Positions 8,537-19,539 of a DNA stretch of 64,000 bases are shown here, one piece after another. The position numbers and the translations under genes were made by a program. Each line of letters opens with the position of its first letter. Position 1 is the stretch's first letter. Origin of the DNA: Teichococcus aestuarii (GTDB lineage: Bacteria > Pseudomonadota > Alphaproteobacteria > Acetobacterales > Acetobacteraceae); NCBI RefSeq assembly GCF_003116135.1, contig NZ_PDOA01000002.1, forward strand, positions 434,001 to 498,000. The letters are read 5' to 3'. The notes below the pieces were generated by a model. The model ran no database searches. It worked only from the letters and a program-made list of their open reading frames with translations, and was not told the DNA's origin.

Positions 8537-10388
8537 GTCCGGCCGCCGGCTCGCCGAAGTTCAGCACCAGCTCCTGGATCCGTTGCGGGTCGCCCTGCTC
8601 CATGACACGCCGCGCGAAACGGGCGCAATCGTCGATCTTCAGGGTGCGCACCATCTGCTTCACGCGCGGGATGGCGCTGGCGTTCATCGACAGCGAGCGC
8701 AGCCCGAGGCCAAGCAGCAGCGGCACCAGCCGCGGGTTGCCCGCCATCTCGCCGCAGACCGAGACCGGCATGCGCAGCCGCAGCGCTGCCTCGGTGGCGA
8801 ACTGCACCAGCCGCAGCACGGCCGGGTGCAGCGGGTCGTAGAGATGCGCCACCTCCGCCTCGGCGCGGTCCACCGCCAGGGTGTACATGGCCAGGTCGTT
8901 GGTGCCGATGGCGAAGAAATCCGCCTCCAGCGCGATGGCGTCCGCCGCCAGCGCGGCGCCCGGCGTCTCGATCATGGCGCCGAGCGGCGGCAGCTTCTCC
9001 GGCAGCGCCACGCCCTTGCGGCGCAGCCGGCGGATGACGCGCTCATAGATCTCGCGCGCCTGCGCCACCTCGGCCGGGATGGTCACCATCGGCAGCAGGA
9101 TGCGCACCGGCCCCTGCGTCGCCACCCGCAGGATGGCGGCGAACTGCGACTCGAGCAGCTCGGGGCGCTTCAGCAGCATGCGGATGCCGCGCAGGCCGAG
9201 CGCCGGGTTGGGGCCGCTGTGCCAGGGCTCCACGCCCTGGGCCAGCGCCTCCATGTCCTTCTCGCCGCCCCAGTCCAGCACGCGGATGGTCACGCCATCC
9301 CCCGCCATGGGGCCGACGATCTGGCTGTAGGCCTCGAACTGCGCGTCCTCGTCGGGGAGATCCTCGCGGTTCATGAACAGGAACTCGGTGCGCAGCAGGC
9401 CGATGCCCTGCGCGCCGGCCTGGGCGATCAGCGGCAGCTCGGCCGGGATCTCCAGGTTGGCCTGCAGCTCCACCTCCTCGCCGTCGAGCGTGACGGAGGG
9501 CAGGCGGCGCAGCTTGGAGAGGCGCGACTTCTCCTTGGCGTAGGCGGCGAGCGATTCCTGCCCCACCTCCAGCGCGGCCGCGCCGGGGCGCAGCACGATG
9601 GTGCCGGCGGCGCCGTCCAGCACCGCCTCGTCGCCGCGCCGCGCCGCCTCGGTCAGCCCGGCGCAGCCCAGCACGGAGGGGATGCCGAGCGCGCGCAGCA
9701 TGATGGCGGTGTGGCCATCCGAGCCGCCCTCCTCGGTCGCCACGCCGGCGATGCGCGAGGGGTCGAGCAGCGCGGCATCCGCCGGCGTCAGCTCCTCGGC
9801 CACCAGGATGGCGCCGGCGGGCACCTCCTTCAGGCTGCGGAAGGGGGTGGCGGTGAGGTTGCGCGTCAGGCGGCGGGCGATCTCGCGCACCTCGCCGGCG
9901 CGGCGCCTCAGCCCGGCCTTGTCGTCGTCCTTGGCGGCGAGGATGATGGCGGCGATCGCCTCCGCCTCGTCCTGCACCGCCGTCTCGGCCGCCAGCAGCT
10001 CCTCGCCGATGCGGCGGCGGGCGCCGCGCAGCAACCGGCTCTCGCCCAGCATCATGGCGTAGGCGTCGAGCAGCGGCTCCAGCTCCTCCTGCGCCTCCTC
10101 GGGCAGCACGCCGAGGCGCGCCTTGAGCTTGGCCACCTGCTTGCGGCTGGCGGTGACGGCGGCGGCCAGGCGCTGCCGCTCCTCCTCCACCTGCGCGGCC
10201 ACGATGGCGCGGCGCGGCGCCACGGTGGGCTCCTCGCTGGTGTCGTAGACCGCGCCGATGGCGACGCCGGGGCTGATCGGGATGCCCCGGACGGTCATCT
10301 CGCGCTGGCGGCGCGGGGCGCGGCGCGGTGCCTCGGCGGCCTTCGGCGCCTCGGGCTTCTCGGTTCTCTCTGTCTTCTCAGTCTTCAT
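8529..10388 (-). CDS. ptsP: PTS enzyme I (phosphoenolpyruvate-protein phosphotransferase)
   Basis: 619 residues. It takes phosphate from PEP and passes it to HPr. The order is an Arg/Glu-rich N-terminal extension (about 30 residues), the HPr-binding helical region, the phosphohistidine domain with GGSDGHTAIMLRALG (His226), then a PEP-binding barrel with IGLLRTEFLFM, NPALGLRGIRM and SVCGEMAGNP (active Cys). No N-terminal GAF domain is present, unlike many EI-Ntr proteins. There are no sugar permease genes nearby, so the chain is probably regulatory. Its start overlaps the HPr stop by 11 nt. Confidence 0.95.
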   Translation of the reverse strand: MKTEKTERTEKPEAPKAAEAPRRAPRRQREMTVRGIPISPGVAIGAVYDTSEEPTVAPRRAIVAAQVEEERQRLAAAVTASRKQVAKLKARLGVLPEEAQEELEPLLDAYAMMLGESRLLRGARRRIGEELLAAETAVQDEAEAIAAIILAAKDDDKAGLRRRAGEVREIARRLTRNLTATPFRSLKEVPAGAILVAEELTPADAALLDPSRIAGVATEEGGSDGHTAIMLRALGIPSVLGCAGLTEAARRGDEAVLDGAAGTIVLRPGAAALEVGQESLAAYAKEKSRLSKLRRLPSVTLDGEEVELQANLEIPAELPLIAQAGAQGIGLLRTEFLFMNREDLPDEDAQFEAYSQIVGPMAGDGVTIRVLDWGGEKDMEALAQGVEPWHSGPNPALGLRGIRMLLKRPELLESQFAAILRVATQGPVRILLPMVTIPAEVAQAREIYERVIRRLRRKGVALPEKLPPLGAMIETPGAALAADAIALEADFFAIGTNDLAMYTLAVDRAEAEVAHLYDPLHPAVLRLVQFATEAALRLRMPVSVCGEMAGNPRLVPLLLGLGLRSLSMNASAIPRVKQMVRTLKIDDCARFARRVMEQGDPQRIQELVLNFGEPAAGRE

Positions 10389-10740
10389 GGAAGCCGGCCT
10401 CGATCAGGCCGGCCACTGCGTCGAGAGCTTCCCTGGCATCCCACCCTTCGGCTTCCACCACGACCTCGCTGCCTTTGCCGGCACCCAGCATCATCAGCCC
10501 CATGATGGAGCATGCGGGCACCGCCTGACCATCGCGCGCGACGGTCACGCAGGCGGAAAATCGCTCGGCGAGGGAGACCAGCTTGGCCGCCGCCCGCGCG
10601 TGCAGGCCGCGGCTGTTGGTGATCCGCAGCGCGCGCCGCAGCGCCATGGGGTTGCCGGAGGGCGCCGCGGCCGCCGCGGGCGCGGCGCGGAACATGTCGG
10701 ACGGCGCATGGGCGGCGGCGGGGCGGGGGGAAAAGGTCAC
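10378..10740 (-). CDS. ptsH: HPr family phosphocarrier protein
   Basis: HPr relays phosphate from EI to EIIA. The active histidine lies in NSRGLHARAAAKLV (His47 with this start), and ACSIMGLMMLGAGKGSEV holds the Ser site expected to be modified by HprK. I chose the GTG at 10740 because AAGGAAG precedes it by 5 nt, giving 120 residues. The core from Met32 is 89 residues, the standard HPr length. An Ala/Pro-rich N-terminal extension is therefore present or the true start is internal (ATG at 10695 or 10647). It is sandwiched between the EIIA and EI genes. Confidence 0.9.
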   Translation of the reverse strand: MTFSPRPAAAHAPSDMFRAAPAAAAAPSGNPMALRRALRITNSRGLHARAAAKLVSLAERFSACVTVARDGQAVPACSIMGLMMLGAGKGSEVVVEAEGWDAREALDAVAGLIEAGFHED

Positions 10741-10769
10741 GTCGGCTTCCTTGACTGGGGTCCGGGGCG

Positions 10770-11228
10770 TCACGTCCCGGGGGTCATGCCCTGGCCCTGC
10801 TGCGCCATCTCGCCGGGGGGGGCGCAGCGGGCAGGGGTGGCACAGGCGATATAGTGACGCCCGGCGCGGATCGCATGCTCCACGGCGGGGCCCAGCGGCT
10901 CGGCCCCGCGCACGCGGGCGAGCTTGACCAGCAGCGGCAGGTTGACGCCGGCGATCACCTCGATCGCCCGCGTGCCGCTCTCGGACTGCGCCACGGCGGT
11001 GGCGAGGTTGGAGGGCGTGCCGCCGAACATGTCGGTCAGGATCACCACGCCGTCGCCCTGGTCAACCCCGTCGACGCAGCCGAGGATGCCGCGCTTGCAG
11101 TCCTCCATGTCGTCCTCCGGGCCGATGCAGACCGTCGCGACCTGCGTCTGCGGCCCGACGACATGCTCCATGGCCCGGCGGAACTCCTCAGCCAGGCGGC
11201 CATGGCTGACCAGTACCAGCCCGATCAT
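10770..11228 (-). CDS. PTS system mannose-type EIIA component
   Basis: 152 residues. It is a mannose-family EIIA domain standing alone, as found in alphaproteobacterial regulatory PTS operons (often called PtsM, ManX or EIIA-Man). The N-terminus MIGLVLVSHGRLAEEF carries the phosphorylated His9, and ILTDMFGGTPSNLA is the other signature. It ends with a short Gln/Gly-rich tail. The start ATG lies 14 nt after the rapZ stop. No EIIB, EIIC or EIID partner is visible, so a regulatory rather than transport role is inferred. Confidence 0.92.
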   Translation of the reverse strand: MIGLVLVSHGRLAEEFRRAMEHVVGPQTQVATVCIGPEDDMEDCKRGILGCVDGVDQGDGVVILTDMFGGTPSNLATAVAQSESGTRAIEVIAGVNLPLLVKLARVRGAEPLGPAVEHAIRAGRHYIACATPARCAPPGEMAQQGQGMTPGT

Positions 11229-11241
11229 CAGGGATACGCCA

Positions 11242-12219
11242 TCATGCTGTGCAAGGAGGGGCCTCCCGACCCGGATATGTCGATGGCGCCTGGGCGCCGG
11301 TTGGGGCATCCTGCCCCGTGGATGGCGCGTTGGCGGCCGCGGCGTGGCGGCCGGCGGCATCCAGTTCGCGGTGGCTGAGGTCGACCCGCCAGCCCTGGGC
11401 GGTCAGATGCGCCGAGAGCAGTTCGGCCAGCAGCACGGAGCGATGCTTGCCCCCCGTGCAGCCGAGCGCGACGGTGAGGTATTTCTTGCCCTCTGCCGCG
11501 TAGCGAGGCAACAGCGGGTCCAGCAGCGCCGTCATGCGTTGCCAGAATGGGCCAAATTCGGCATCGGCCTTGATATAGGCAGCCACCGCCGCGTTGTGAC
11601 CGGTGTGCGGCCGCAGCAGCGGGTCGTAATGCGGGTTGCGCAGGAAGCGCACGTCCAGCACCAGGTCCGCCTCGCGCGGCAGGCCGCGCGGGTAGGCGAA
11701 GGACATCACCGAGACGGCCATGCCGTGCCCGTCCAGCACGCGGAAGCGCCGCTCCACCAGGCGGCGGAGGTCGGGCAGCGGCAGGTCGGTGGTGTCGATG
11801 ACGAGATCGGCCGCGTCGCGCAGGCCGCCGAGCAGCGCCTCCTCCCGCGCGATGCCGTCTGCCACCCGGCTGCCGAGCGAGCCGCCCGGCGCCAGCGGGT
11901 GGCGCCGGCGCGTCTCGGAGAAGCGGCGCAGCAGCACCGGCGCCTCGGCGGTGACGTAGAGCAGCTGCGGGGCGATGCCGGCGCTCTCCCGCAGGCGTTG
12001 CAGCAGGCCGAGCAGCCCCTCCGAGTCGAAGCCGCGGGTGCGGGCGTCGACGCCGGCGGCGATGGGCATGGTGCCGCCCTCGCGCACCACCTCCTCCAGC
12101 ACCGAGAGGGGCGGGTTGTCGATGCTCTCGAAGCCCAGATCCTCCAGCACCCGCAGAATCGAGCTTTTGCCGGCGCCGGAGAGGCCGGTCACCATCACCA
12201 CCGGCCGGCTGGCGCTCAT
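11242..12219 (-). CDS. rapZ: RNase adapter RapZ / nucleotide-binding YvcJ family
   Basis: 325 residues. The P-loop GLSGAGKS is at residues 12-19, followed by ALEDLGFESIDNPP-type sequence (here VLEDLGFESIDNPPLSVL). The C-terminal domain has the conserved IALGCTGGKHRSV-type motif (VALGCTGGKHRSVLLAE). In enterobacteria RapZ presents the sRNA GlmZ to RNase E in response to glucosamine-6-phosphate. In alphaproteobacteria the gene sits, as here, between hprK and EIIA and its role is less clear. The start overlaps the hprK stop by 4 nt. About 30 extra residues (Ala/Pro/Thr-rich) follow the usual C-terminus. Confidence 0.95.
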   Translation of the reverse strand: MSASRPVVMVTGLSGAGKSSILRVLEDLGFESIDNPPLSVLEEVVREGGTMPIAAGVDARTRGFDSEGLLGLLQRLRESAGIAPQLLYVTAEAPVLLRRFSETRRRHPLAPGGSLGSRVADGIAREEALLGGLRDAADLVIDTTDLPLPDLRRLVERRFRVLDGHGMAVSVMSFAYPRGLPREADLVLDVRFLRNPHYDPLLRPHTGHNAAVAAYIKADAEFGPFWQRMTALLDPLLPRYAAEGKKYLTVALGCTGGKHRSVLLAELLSAHLTAQGWRVDLSHRELDAAGRHAAAANAPSTGQDAPTGAQAPSTYPGREAPPCTA

Positions 12220-12662
12220 GCGGCGAAGGCCCCGGCGCGCTGGCGCAGCCGCGCCTGGGCGGCGGCGAGGGCCAGCTCCAGCTTGGCCGGGGTGGAGGCG
12301 TCGAAGGCGTGCAGCGAGAGCGCCGGCAATTCGCCGCCGGGCGCCGCGAAGCCGCGCGGCTCCGGCAGGCGCGGGATGGCGGCGCGGGGGGCGAGGTCCA
12401 CCACCAGCCGCAGCGGCGCCGCCCCGTGCGGCAGGCCCTGGAACAGGCCGACGCCGCGCACCTCCAGCAGCCCGGCCAGCGGCGGCGGGGCGCTGGCGCG
12501 GGCACCTTCCGCCGTCTCCTCCAGCACCACCTGGTCATCGGCCACGAGCTGCCAGCCCCGCTGCATCAGGCGCAGGACGAGGTCGGATTTGCCGGACCCC
12601 GAGGGGCCGAGGAACAGCACGCCCGCCCCCTGGAATGCCACGCAGCTCCCGTGCAGCATCAT
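12216..12662 (-). CDS. hprK: HPr kinase/phosphorylase, short alphaproteobacterial form
   Basis: 148 residues. It contains only the C-terminal kinase core of HprK, with the P-loop GPSGSGKS at residues 19-26 and LVADDQVVLE, then LEVRGVGLF, which is the HprK signature. It lacks the N-terminal domain of Firmicute HprK, as is normal in alphaproteobacteria. The start was set at the ATG preceded by AGGGAGG; an upstream ATG at 12737 is possible but has no such site. It is the first gene of the operon hprK-rapZ-EIIA-HPr-EI and is transcribed divergently from the dehydratase gene. Confidence 0.92.
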   Translation of the reverse strand: MMLHGSCVAFQGAGVLFLGPSGSGKSDLVLRLMQRGWQLVADDQVVLEETAEGARASAPPPLAGLLEVRGVGLFQGLPHGAAPLRLVVDLAPRAAIPRLPEPRGFAAPGGELPALSLHAFDASTPAKLELALAAAQARLRQRAGAFAA

Positions 12663-12823
12663 CCGCCGGTGCCTCCCTGAAATCTGCTGAAATATGGCAG
12701 GATCGAGGCGGCTGTAAAAGGCCGACCCGATTAGCACCTACGGTTGCGGTGGCGGCCCGGTTTCGGGTGCCCGCGCCGCCACTCCATTGCTGTCGCTCCA
12801 GCCCGGTGCCACGCTGCGGCGCC

Positions 12824-13783
12824 ATGAGCGACTCCTCCCTGCCCGGACGGGCCCTGCCGCCCGATGCCGCCGCCATCCAGGCCGCCGCGGCCCGCATCGC
12901 CCCGCATATCCGCCGCACGCCGCTGCTGCGACTCGCCGCCGCCGACCTCGGCACGCCCTGCGACGTGACGCTGAAGCTGGAGCTGCTGCAGGCCGCCGGC
13001 TCCTTCAAGCCGCGCGGCGCCTTCAACCGCATGCTCTCCCACCCGCTGCCGGCGGCGGGGGTGATCGCCGCCTCGGGCGGCAACCACGGCGCGGCGGTGG
13101 CCTATGCCGCCCGCGCGCTCGGCGTGAAGGCGGAGATCTTCGTCCCCGAGATCACCGGCCCGGCCAAGCTGGCGCGCATCCGTGCCTATGGCGCCACGCT
13201 GGTGCAGGGCGGCGCCACCTACAACGAGGCGCGCGACGCCAGCGAGTCGCGCGCCGCCGGGACGGGCGCGCTGATCGTGCACGCCTACGACCAGCCCGAG
13301 GTGCTGGCCGGCCAGGGCACGCTGGCGATGGAGCTGGAGGAGGATGCGCCGGAGCTGACGCACATCCTGGTGGCCACCGGCGGCGGCGGGCTGATCGGCG
13401 GCATGGCCGCCTGGTATGGCGAGCGCGCCGAGGTGGTGAGCGTGGAGCCCGAGGGCTGCCCCACCCTGTTCACCGCGCTGCGCGAGGGCGCGCCGGTGCC
13501 CGCCCCGGTGGGCGGCGTGGCGGCCGACAGCCTGGGCGCGCGGCAGGTGGGCGGGCTGATGTTCGAGGTGGCGCGCCGCAACATCGGCACCGCGCTGCTG
13601 GTGCCGGATGCCGCCATCCTCGCCGCGCAGAAGACGCTGTGGGATGTCTGCCGGCTGGTGGCCGAGCCGGGCGGCGCCACGGCGCTGGCGGCGCTGCTCT
13701 GCGGCGCCTTCGTGCCGCCGCCGGGCGCGCGGGTGGGCGTGGTGGTTTGCGGCGCCAACACCGACCCGGCCAGCCTGGCGTGA
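12824..13783 (+). CDS. Threonine/serine dehydratase family PLP enzyme
   Basis: 319 residues, fold-type II PLP enzyme. The PLP lysine lies in AAGSFKPRGAFN (about residue 65). SGGNHGAAVAYAARALG binds the substrate and the cofactor phosphate sits on the glycine loop ATGGGGLIGG. These are the features of threonine ammonia-lyases and serine/threonine dehydratases. There is no C-terminal ACT regulatory domain, so it is the catabolic or short biosynthetic type. The acetyltransferase that follows overlaps it by one base (TGATG). It is inserted between hprK and chvG, genes that are usually close together. Confidence 0.92.
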   Translation: MSDSSLPGRALPPDAAAIQAAAARIAPHIRRTPLLRLAAADLGTPCDVTLKLELLQAAGSFKPRGAFNRMLSHPLPAAGVIAASGGNHGAAVAYAARALGVKAEIFVPEITGPAKLARIRAYGATLVQGGATYNEARDASESRAAGTGALIVHAYDQPEVLAGQGTLAMELEEDAPELTHILVATGGGGLIGGMAAWYGERAEVVSVEPEGCPTLFTALREGAPVPAPVGGVAADSLGARQVGGLMFEVARRNIGTALLVPDAAILAAQKTLWDVCRLVAEPGGATALAALLCGAFVPPPGARVGVVVCGANTDPASLA

Positions 13784-14259
13784 TGGGCGGGGCACCACCC
13801 CCGGCGGCCACGATCCGCCCCGCCCGGGCGGCGGACCTGCCGGGGATGCTGGCGCTCTACCGCCACCTGAACCCGGAGGACCCGCCACTGTCGCCGGAGG
13901 CCGCGGCCCCAGCCTGGGCGGCCCTGCTGGCCCGCGCCACCGTCTTCCTGGCGGAGGCGGAGGAATTTCCAGTGGCCTCCTGCACGCTGGTGGTGGTGCC
14001 GAGCGTGCTGCGCGGGCTGCGGCCCTACGCGCTGGTGGAGAATGTCGTCACCCATGCCGGCTGGCGGCGGCGCGGCCTGGGCCACGCGGTGCTGCACGCC
14101 GCGCTGGCGGCGGCGCGGGCGGAGGGCTGCTACAAGGTGATGCTCGCCACCGGCTCGAAGGAGCCCGGCACGCTGCGCTTCTACGAGACGGCCGGCTTCG
14201 CCGCCGGCACCAAGACCTTCTTCGAGTGGCGCGACCTGCCGCCGCGCCACGGCGCCTGA
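13783..14259 (+). CDS. GNAT family N-acetyltransferase
   Basis: 158 residues. It begins ATIRPARAADLPGMLALYRHLNP, and the acetyl-CoA loop is VVTHAGWRRRGLGHAVL, followed by FYETAGFAAGTKTFFEW. This is a complete GNAT fold with no substrate clue. Its ATG overlaps the dehydratase stop (TGATG), so the pair is translationally coupled, and the two may act on the same amino acid pathway. It is convergent with chvG, with only 13 nt between the stops. Confidence 0.9.
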   Translation: MGGAPPPAATIRPARAADLPGMLALYRHLNPEDPPLSPEAAAPAWAALLARATVFLAEAEEFPVASCTLVVVPSVLRGLRPYALVENVVTHAGWRRRGLGHAVLHAALAAARAEGCYKVMLATGSKEPGTLRFYETAGFAAGTKTFFEWRDLPPRHGA

Positions 14260-14272
14260 GGCTGGGGCCGCC

Positions 14273-15982
14273 TCACCCCAGCGGCAGCCGTACCACGAAG
14301 CGCGCCCCCGTCACCCGGCCGGCCTCGTCGCGCTTGTTCTCGGCGCTGATGCGGCCGCCCAGCCCTTCCACGATCTGCCGGCTGATCGACAGGCCGAGGC
14401 CGGAATGCTGGCCGAACTCCTCGCCCTCCGGCCGCTCGCTGTAGAAGCGGGCGAAGATGCCCTCGAGCTTGGCCTCGGGGATGCCGGGGCCCTCATCCTC
14501 CACCATGAACTCCATCATCGCGCCGGTCGGGCGGGCGCGCATCGTCACGCGGCCATTGGGCGGCGAGAAGGAGAGGGCGTTGCCCAGCAGGTTGCGGATC
14601 ACCTGCACCAGCCGCCCCTCGACGCCGCGCACCACCAGCGGGCCGGGCGCCATGTCCAGCTCCACCGACGGGCCGTCGGCGGCGCGGGTGGTGTTGTGCA
14701 GCTCGGCCAGCGCCGAGAGGATGGGGGCGATGTCCACCGGCTCCGAGGCGGTGCGGGAGAGCTCCGCGTCGACGCGCGAGGAATCGGCGATGTCGGCGAT
14801 GAGGCGATCCATCCGCACCGCGTCATCGGCGATGATGGCGAGCAGGCGCTTCTGGTGCTCGGGGTTCTCGATGCGGCGCAGCGTCTCGATGGCGCTGCGC
14901 ACGCTGGTCAGCGGGTTGCGCAGCTCGTGCGCCACGTCGGCGGCGAAGCGCTCGTTCTGGTCGATGCGCGCCCACAGCGCGGTGGCGGAGGATTGCAGGT
15001 CCCGCGCCAGGATGCCGATCTCGTCGGAGCGCTCCATCAGTGGGGCGGGCACCGAGCCGGCGCGCCCCTTGCCCTGGCGCATCGCCGCCGCCGCGCCGGC
15101 CAGCGCCAAGATCGGCGAGGCGATGGTGCGGGCGAGGTAGAGCGAGGCCGCGACCGTCAGCACCAGCGCCAGCAGGAACAGGCCGAGCACCGAGGAGCGG
15201 ATCTCCAGCAGGCGCTGGTCCACCTGCCGCGCCTCGCGCGTCAGCAGCACGATGCCGACGCTCTGGCTGCCGCGCCGCGCCGGCACGGCCACCGAGACCA
15301 GCAGCCGCCCCTCCCGGGTGCGGCGGATATAGGGGCGCACGCCGCCTTCCAGCGCCAGGCGCAGCTCCTCCCGCCGGTCGGGGCCGAGGGCGGGCTGCCA
15401 GTCGAAGGAGGGGGCGTCGGGGCCGACATCGACGAACACGGCGTCGTCGGCGCTGCGCGGGCCGTAGACCGAGCGCGGCAGCAGGGCGAGGATGCGGTCG
15501 TACAGCCCGGCGATGGTGCCGGCGAAGGCGCTGCGCTGCTCCGGCGGCGGCAGCGGCTCGGTGACGATGGCGCCGCCCTGGCCCTCCCGCACCCGGCTGT
15601 CGGCCACCAGCAGGCCGGTGGTGTCGAACAGCTTGGCCTGGGTGTTGGGGCTGGGCTCCACCAGGCGGCGCAGCAGGGGGCGGGCGGTGTCGGGCACCAG
15701 CACGGCGCGGTCGTCCTGGATCCGCACCGCCGCCTCGGCGATGCCGCCGGCATAGATGCGCGCCTGGGTGCGCAGCGCCTCCACCTCGGCCGAGAGCAGG
15801 CCGTTCTGGTACTGGTCGAGGTAGAGCAGCGCCGCCGCCAGCAGCGCCGGCGCCATGATATTCAGCAGCAGGATCCGGCGCAGCAGCGGCGAGACCCGCC
15901 GCCGCGCGGCGCGCGGCGCCTGGAGGCGGGGCGGGGCGGGCAGGGCGGCGGTGCCGCCGGGAGGGCCGCTGGCGTCGGGCAA
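14273..15982 (-). CDS. chvG: Sensor histidine kinase, ChvG-like
   Basis: 569 residues from a TTG 3 nt after the chvI stop, with AAGGAAG 8 nt before it. There are two transmembrane segments (about residues 36-55 and 260-285) around a periplasmic domain of 200 residues. These are followed by HAMP, HisKA (FAADVAHELRNPLTS, phospho-His) and HATPase motifs (N box VIRNLLGNALSFS, EDEGPGIPE, GLGLSISRQIVEGLGG). The position next to chvI, hprK-PTS and pckA is the conserved ChvG/ChvI neighbourhood of alphaproteobacteria, where the pair responds to acidity and envelope state. Confidence 0.93.
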   Translation of the reverse strand: MPDASGPPGGTAALPAPPRLQAPRAARRRVSPLLRRILLLNIMAPALLAAALLYLDQYQNGLLSAEVEALRTQARIYAGGIAEAAVRIQDDRAVLVPDTARPLLRRLVEPSPNTQAKLFDTTGLLVADSRVREGQGGAIVTEPLPPPEQRSAFAGTIAGLYDRILALLPRSVYGPRSADDAVFVDVGPDAPSFDWQPALGPDRREELRLALEGGVRPYIRRTREGRLLVSVAVPARRGSQSVGIVLLTREARQVDQRLLEIRSSVLGLFLLALVLTVAASLYLARTIASPILALAGAAAAMRQGKGRAGSVPAPLMERSDEIGILARDLQSSATALWARIDQNERFAADVAHELRNPLTSVRSAIETLRRIENPEHQKRLLAIIADDAVRMDRLIADIADSSRVDAELSRTASEPVDIAPILSALAELHNTTRAADGPSVELDMAPGPLVVRGVEGRLVQVIRNLLGNALSFSPPNGRVTMRARPTGAMMEFMVEDEGPGIPEAKLEGIFARFYSERPEGEEFGQHSGLGLSISRQIVEGLGGRISAENKRDEAGRVTGARFVVRLPLG

Positions 15983-15985
15983 GGA

Positions 15986-16687
<702 letters not shown>

Positions 16688-16803
16688 GTGGTCTGGCTCC
16701 TGCGGCCTCCCGTGTCGAGGCATTGTCCCTGCGGATGCGGCCGGGATGCGCCGGGATTGTGGCACGGGCCGGGCCGCCGCATGCGCATTAGGAGGCGAGG
16801 GGG

Positions 16804-17568
16804 ATGAACGACAAGCCCGAAGCCGCGCGCGCCGCCGCCATCCGGCAGGCGCGGGCGCTGCTGCGCGGGGCGCGGAGCGCGACTCTGGCGACGCAGCAGG
16901 AGGGCCAGCCCTTCGCCAGCCTCGTCACGCCCGCCATGGCGCCGGATCTTTCGGTGCTGCTCTGGCTCTCCGGCCTCTCCGAGCACACGCGGCAGTTGTC
17001 GCGCGAGCCGCGCTGCGCGCTGATGGTGCAGGGCCGGGCCGAGGGTGCCAACCCCCAGACCGCGCCTCGCGCAACTGTGACGGGGCTGGCGGAGCGCGTC
17101 TCGGGGGATGAGACGGCCGCCCTGAAGGCACGCTGGCTGGCTTTGCACCCCTACGCGGCGCTCTACGCCGGCTTCGCCGACTTCGCGCTCTGGCGCATCC
17201 GGCCGCAGGCGGCGCTGCTGGTTGGCGGCTTCGCGGCGGCCACGCGGCTGCGCGGCAGCGAGTTGCGGCCCAGCCCCGCGGCGGTGGCGGCGATCGCCGC
17301 GGCAGAAGCCGGGATCTGCGCGCACATGAACGAGGACCATGCCGAAGCCATTGAAATCATTGCCGTCCATTTGTGCGGCGGGGAGGCTGGGCCGTGGCGC
17401 ATGGTGGCCGCCGACGTGGATGGCTGCGACCTGGCGCTGGGGGAGCGCGTGTGCCGCCACGACTTCCCGGAACCCGTGGCGGACCTTGCCGGAATGCGCG
17501 CGGCGCTGGTGGAGGCCGCCCGGCGGGGGCGCGTGGCACGAGGCCAGCAGGCAGGAAACGGGTCGTGA
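16804..17568 (+). CDS. HugZ-like pyridoxamine 5'-phosphate oxidase family protein with DUF2470
   Basis: 254 residues. The N-terminal split-barrel FMN-binding-like domain (about 10-150; [41 protein letters not shown]) is followed by a DUF2470 domain (about 165-245; [17 protein letters not shown]). This architecture is that of the HugZ group, some of which bind or degrade haem; activity here is not proven. AGGAGGCG-like sequence lies just before the ATG. It is divergent from chvI. The palindrome and TATAAT box of the pckA promoter begin 5 nt after its stop. Confidence 0.9.
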   Translation: MNDKPEAARAAAIRQARALLRGARSATLATQQEGQPFASLVTPAMAPDLSVLLWLSGLSEHTRQLSREPRCALMVQGRAEGANPQTAPRATVTGLAERVSGDETAALKARWLALHPYAALYAGFADFALWRIRPQAALLVGGFAAATRLRGSELRPSPAAVAAIAAAEAGICAHMNEDHAEAIEIIAVHLCGGEAGPWRMVAADVDGCDLALGERVCRHDFPEPVADLAGMRAALVEAARRGRVARGQQAGNGS

Positions 17569-17572
17569 TCTT

Positions 17573-17587
17573 GTCATATAATATGAC
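17573..17587. promoter_or_regulatory. Palindrome overlapping a TATAAT box upstream of pckA
   Basis: Perfect inverted repeat GTCATAT-A-ATATGAC, the only such AT-rich block nearby. A perfect TATAAT (17577-17582) lies inside it, so a bound protein would block or organise the promoter. It is 180 nt upstream of the pckA ATG. A second possible promoter (TTGACC at 17601-17606 with TAGGTT at 17625-17630) follows. The factor is unknown. Confidence 0.6.
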
Positions 17588-17767
17588 GACAACACTTACA
17601 TTGACCAATTGCTAGGCAAGCTTCTAGGTTCTCTCCACCACCCGGTTCGCAGAGCATGTGGCACGCGGTTGTGCGGGATGCCGCGCGGCCCGGGGGCCTT
17701 CAATGGCTACTGCCCCACGGATCTTCCGCTGGAGGAAAAGCGCCTTGATCTTGGAGAATGCTGCCAG

Positions 17768-19375
<1,608 letters not shown>

Positions 19376-19376
19376 A

Positions 19377-19404
19377 CCTGCCGATGTGAGCCTGCCGATG
19401 TGAG
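19377..19404 (+). repeat. 14-nt tandem duplication just after the pckA stop
   Basis: CCTGCCGATGTGAG is present twice in direct succession, beginning 2 nt after the pckA stop codon. This looks like a slipped-strand duplication in the 3' untranslated region. A third partial unit (CCTG) follows. Confidence 0.8.
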
Positions 19405-19424
19405 CCTGGCGAACTGACAGGGCG

Positions 19425-19464
19425 GAAGGGGCGGGGGAAGCGATTCCCCCGCCCCTTCGTCTTT
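19425..19464 (+). terminator. Rho-independent terminator of pckA
   Basis: A 15-bp GC-rich stem (19425-19439 with 19444-19458) with loop GCGA is followed by a T-rich run (GTCTTTT). It lies 50 nt after the pckA stop and could also act on the convergent gene at 19540. Confidence 0.9.
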
Positions 19465-19539
19465 TCCGGCTTCTCCCGGCCCCGATTCGCGCGGCCCCGA
19501 TTCGCCCGGCCCGGCTTCTCCCGGGCCCGGAATGCCGGC

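Noticed and set aside
12662-12737. Longer HprK start at 12737
   Set aside because: The extra 25 residues have no ribosome-binding site; AGGGAGG stands before the ATG at 12662, which also gives the usual length.
17609-17767. TTG start giving a 588-residue PckA
   Set aside because: The extension does not resemble PckA and an ATG with GGAGA upstream gives the standard 535 residues.
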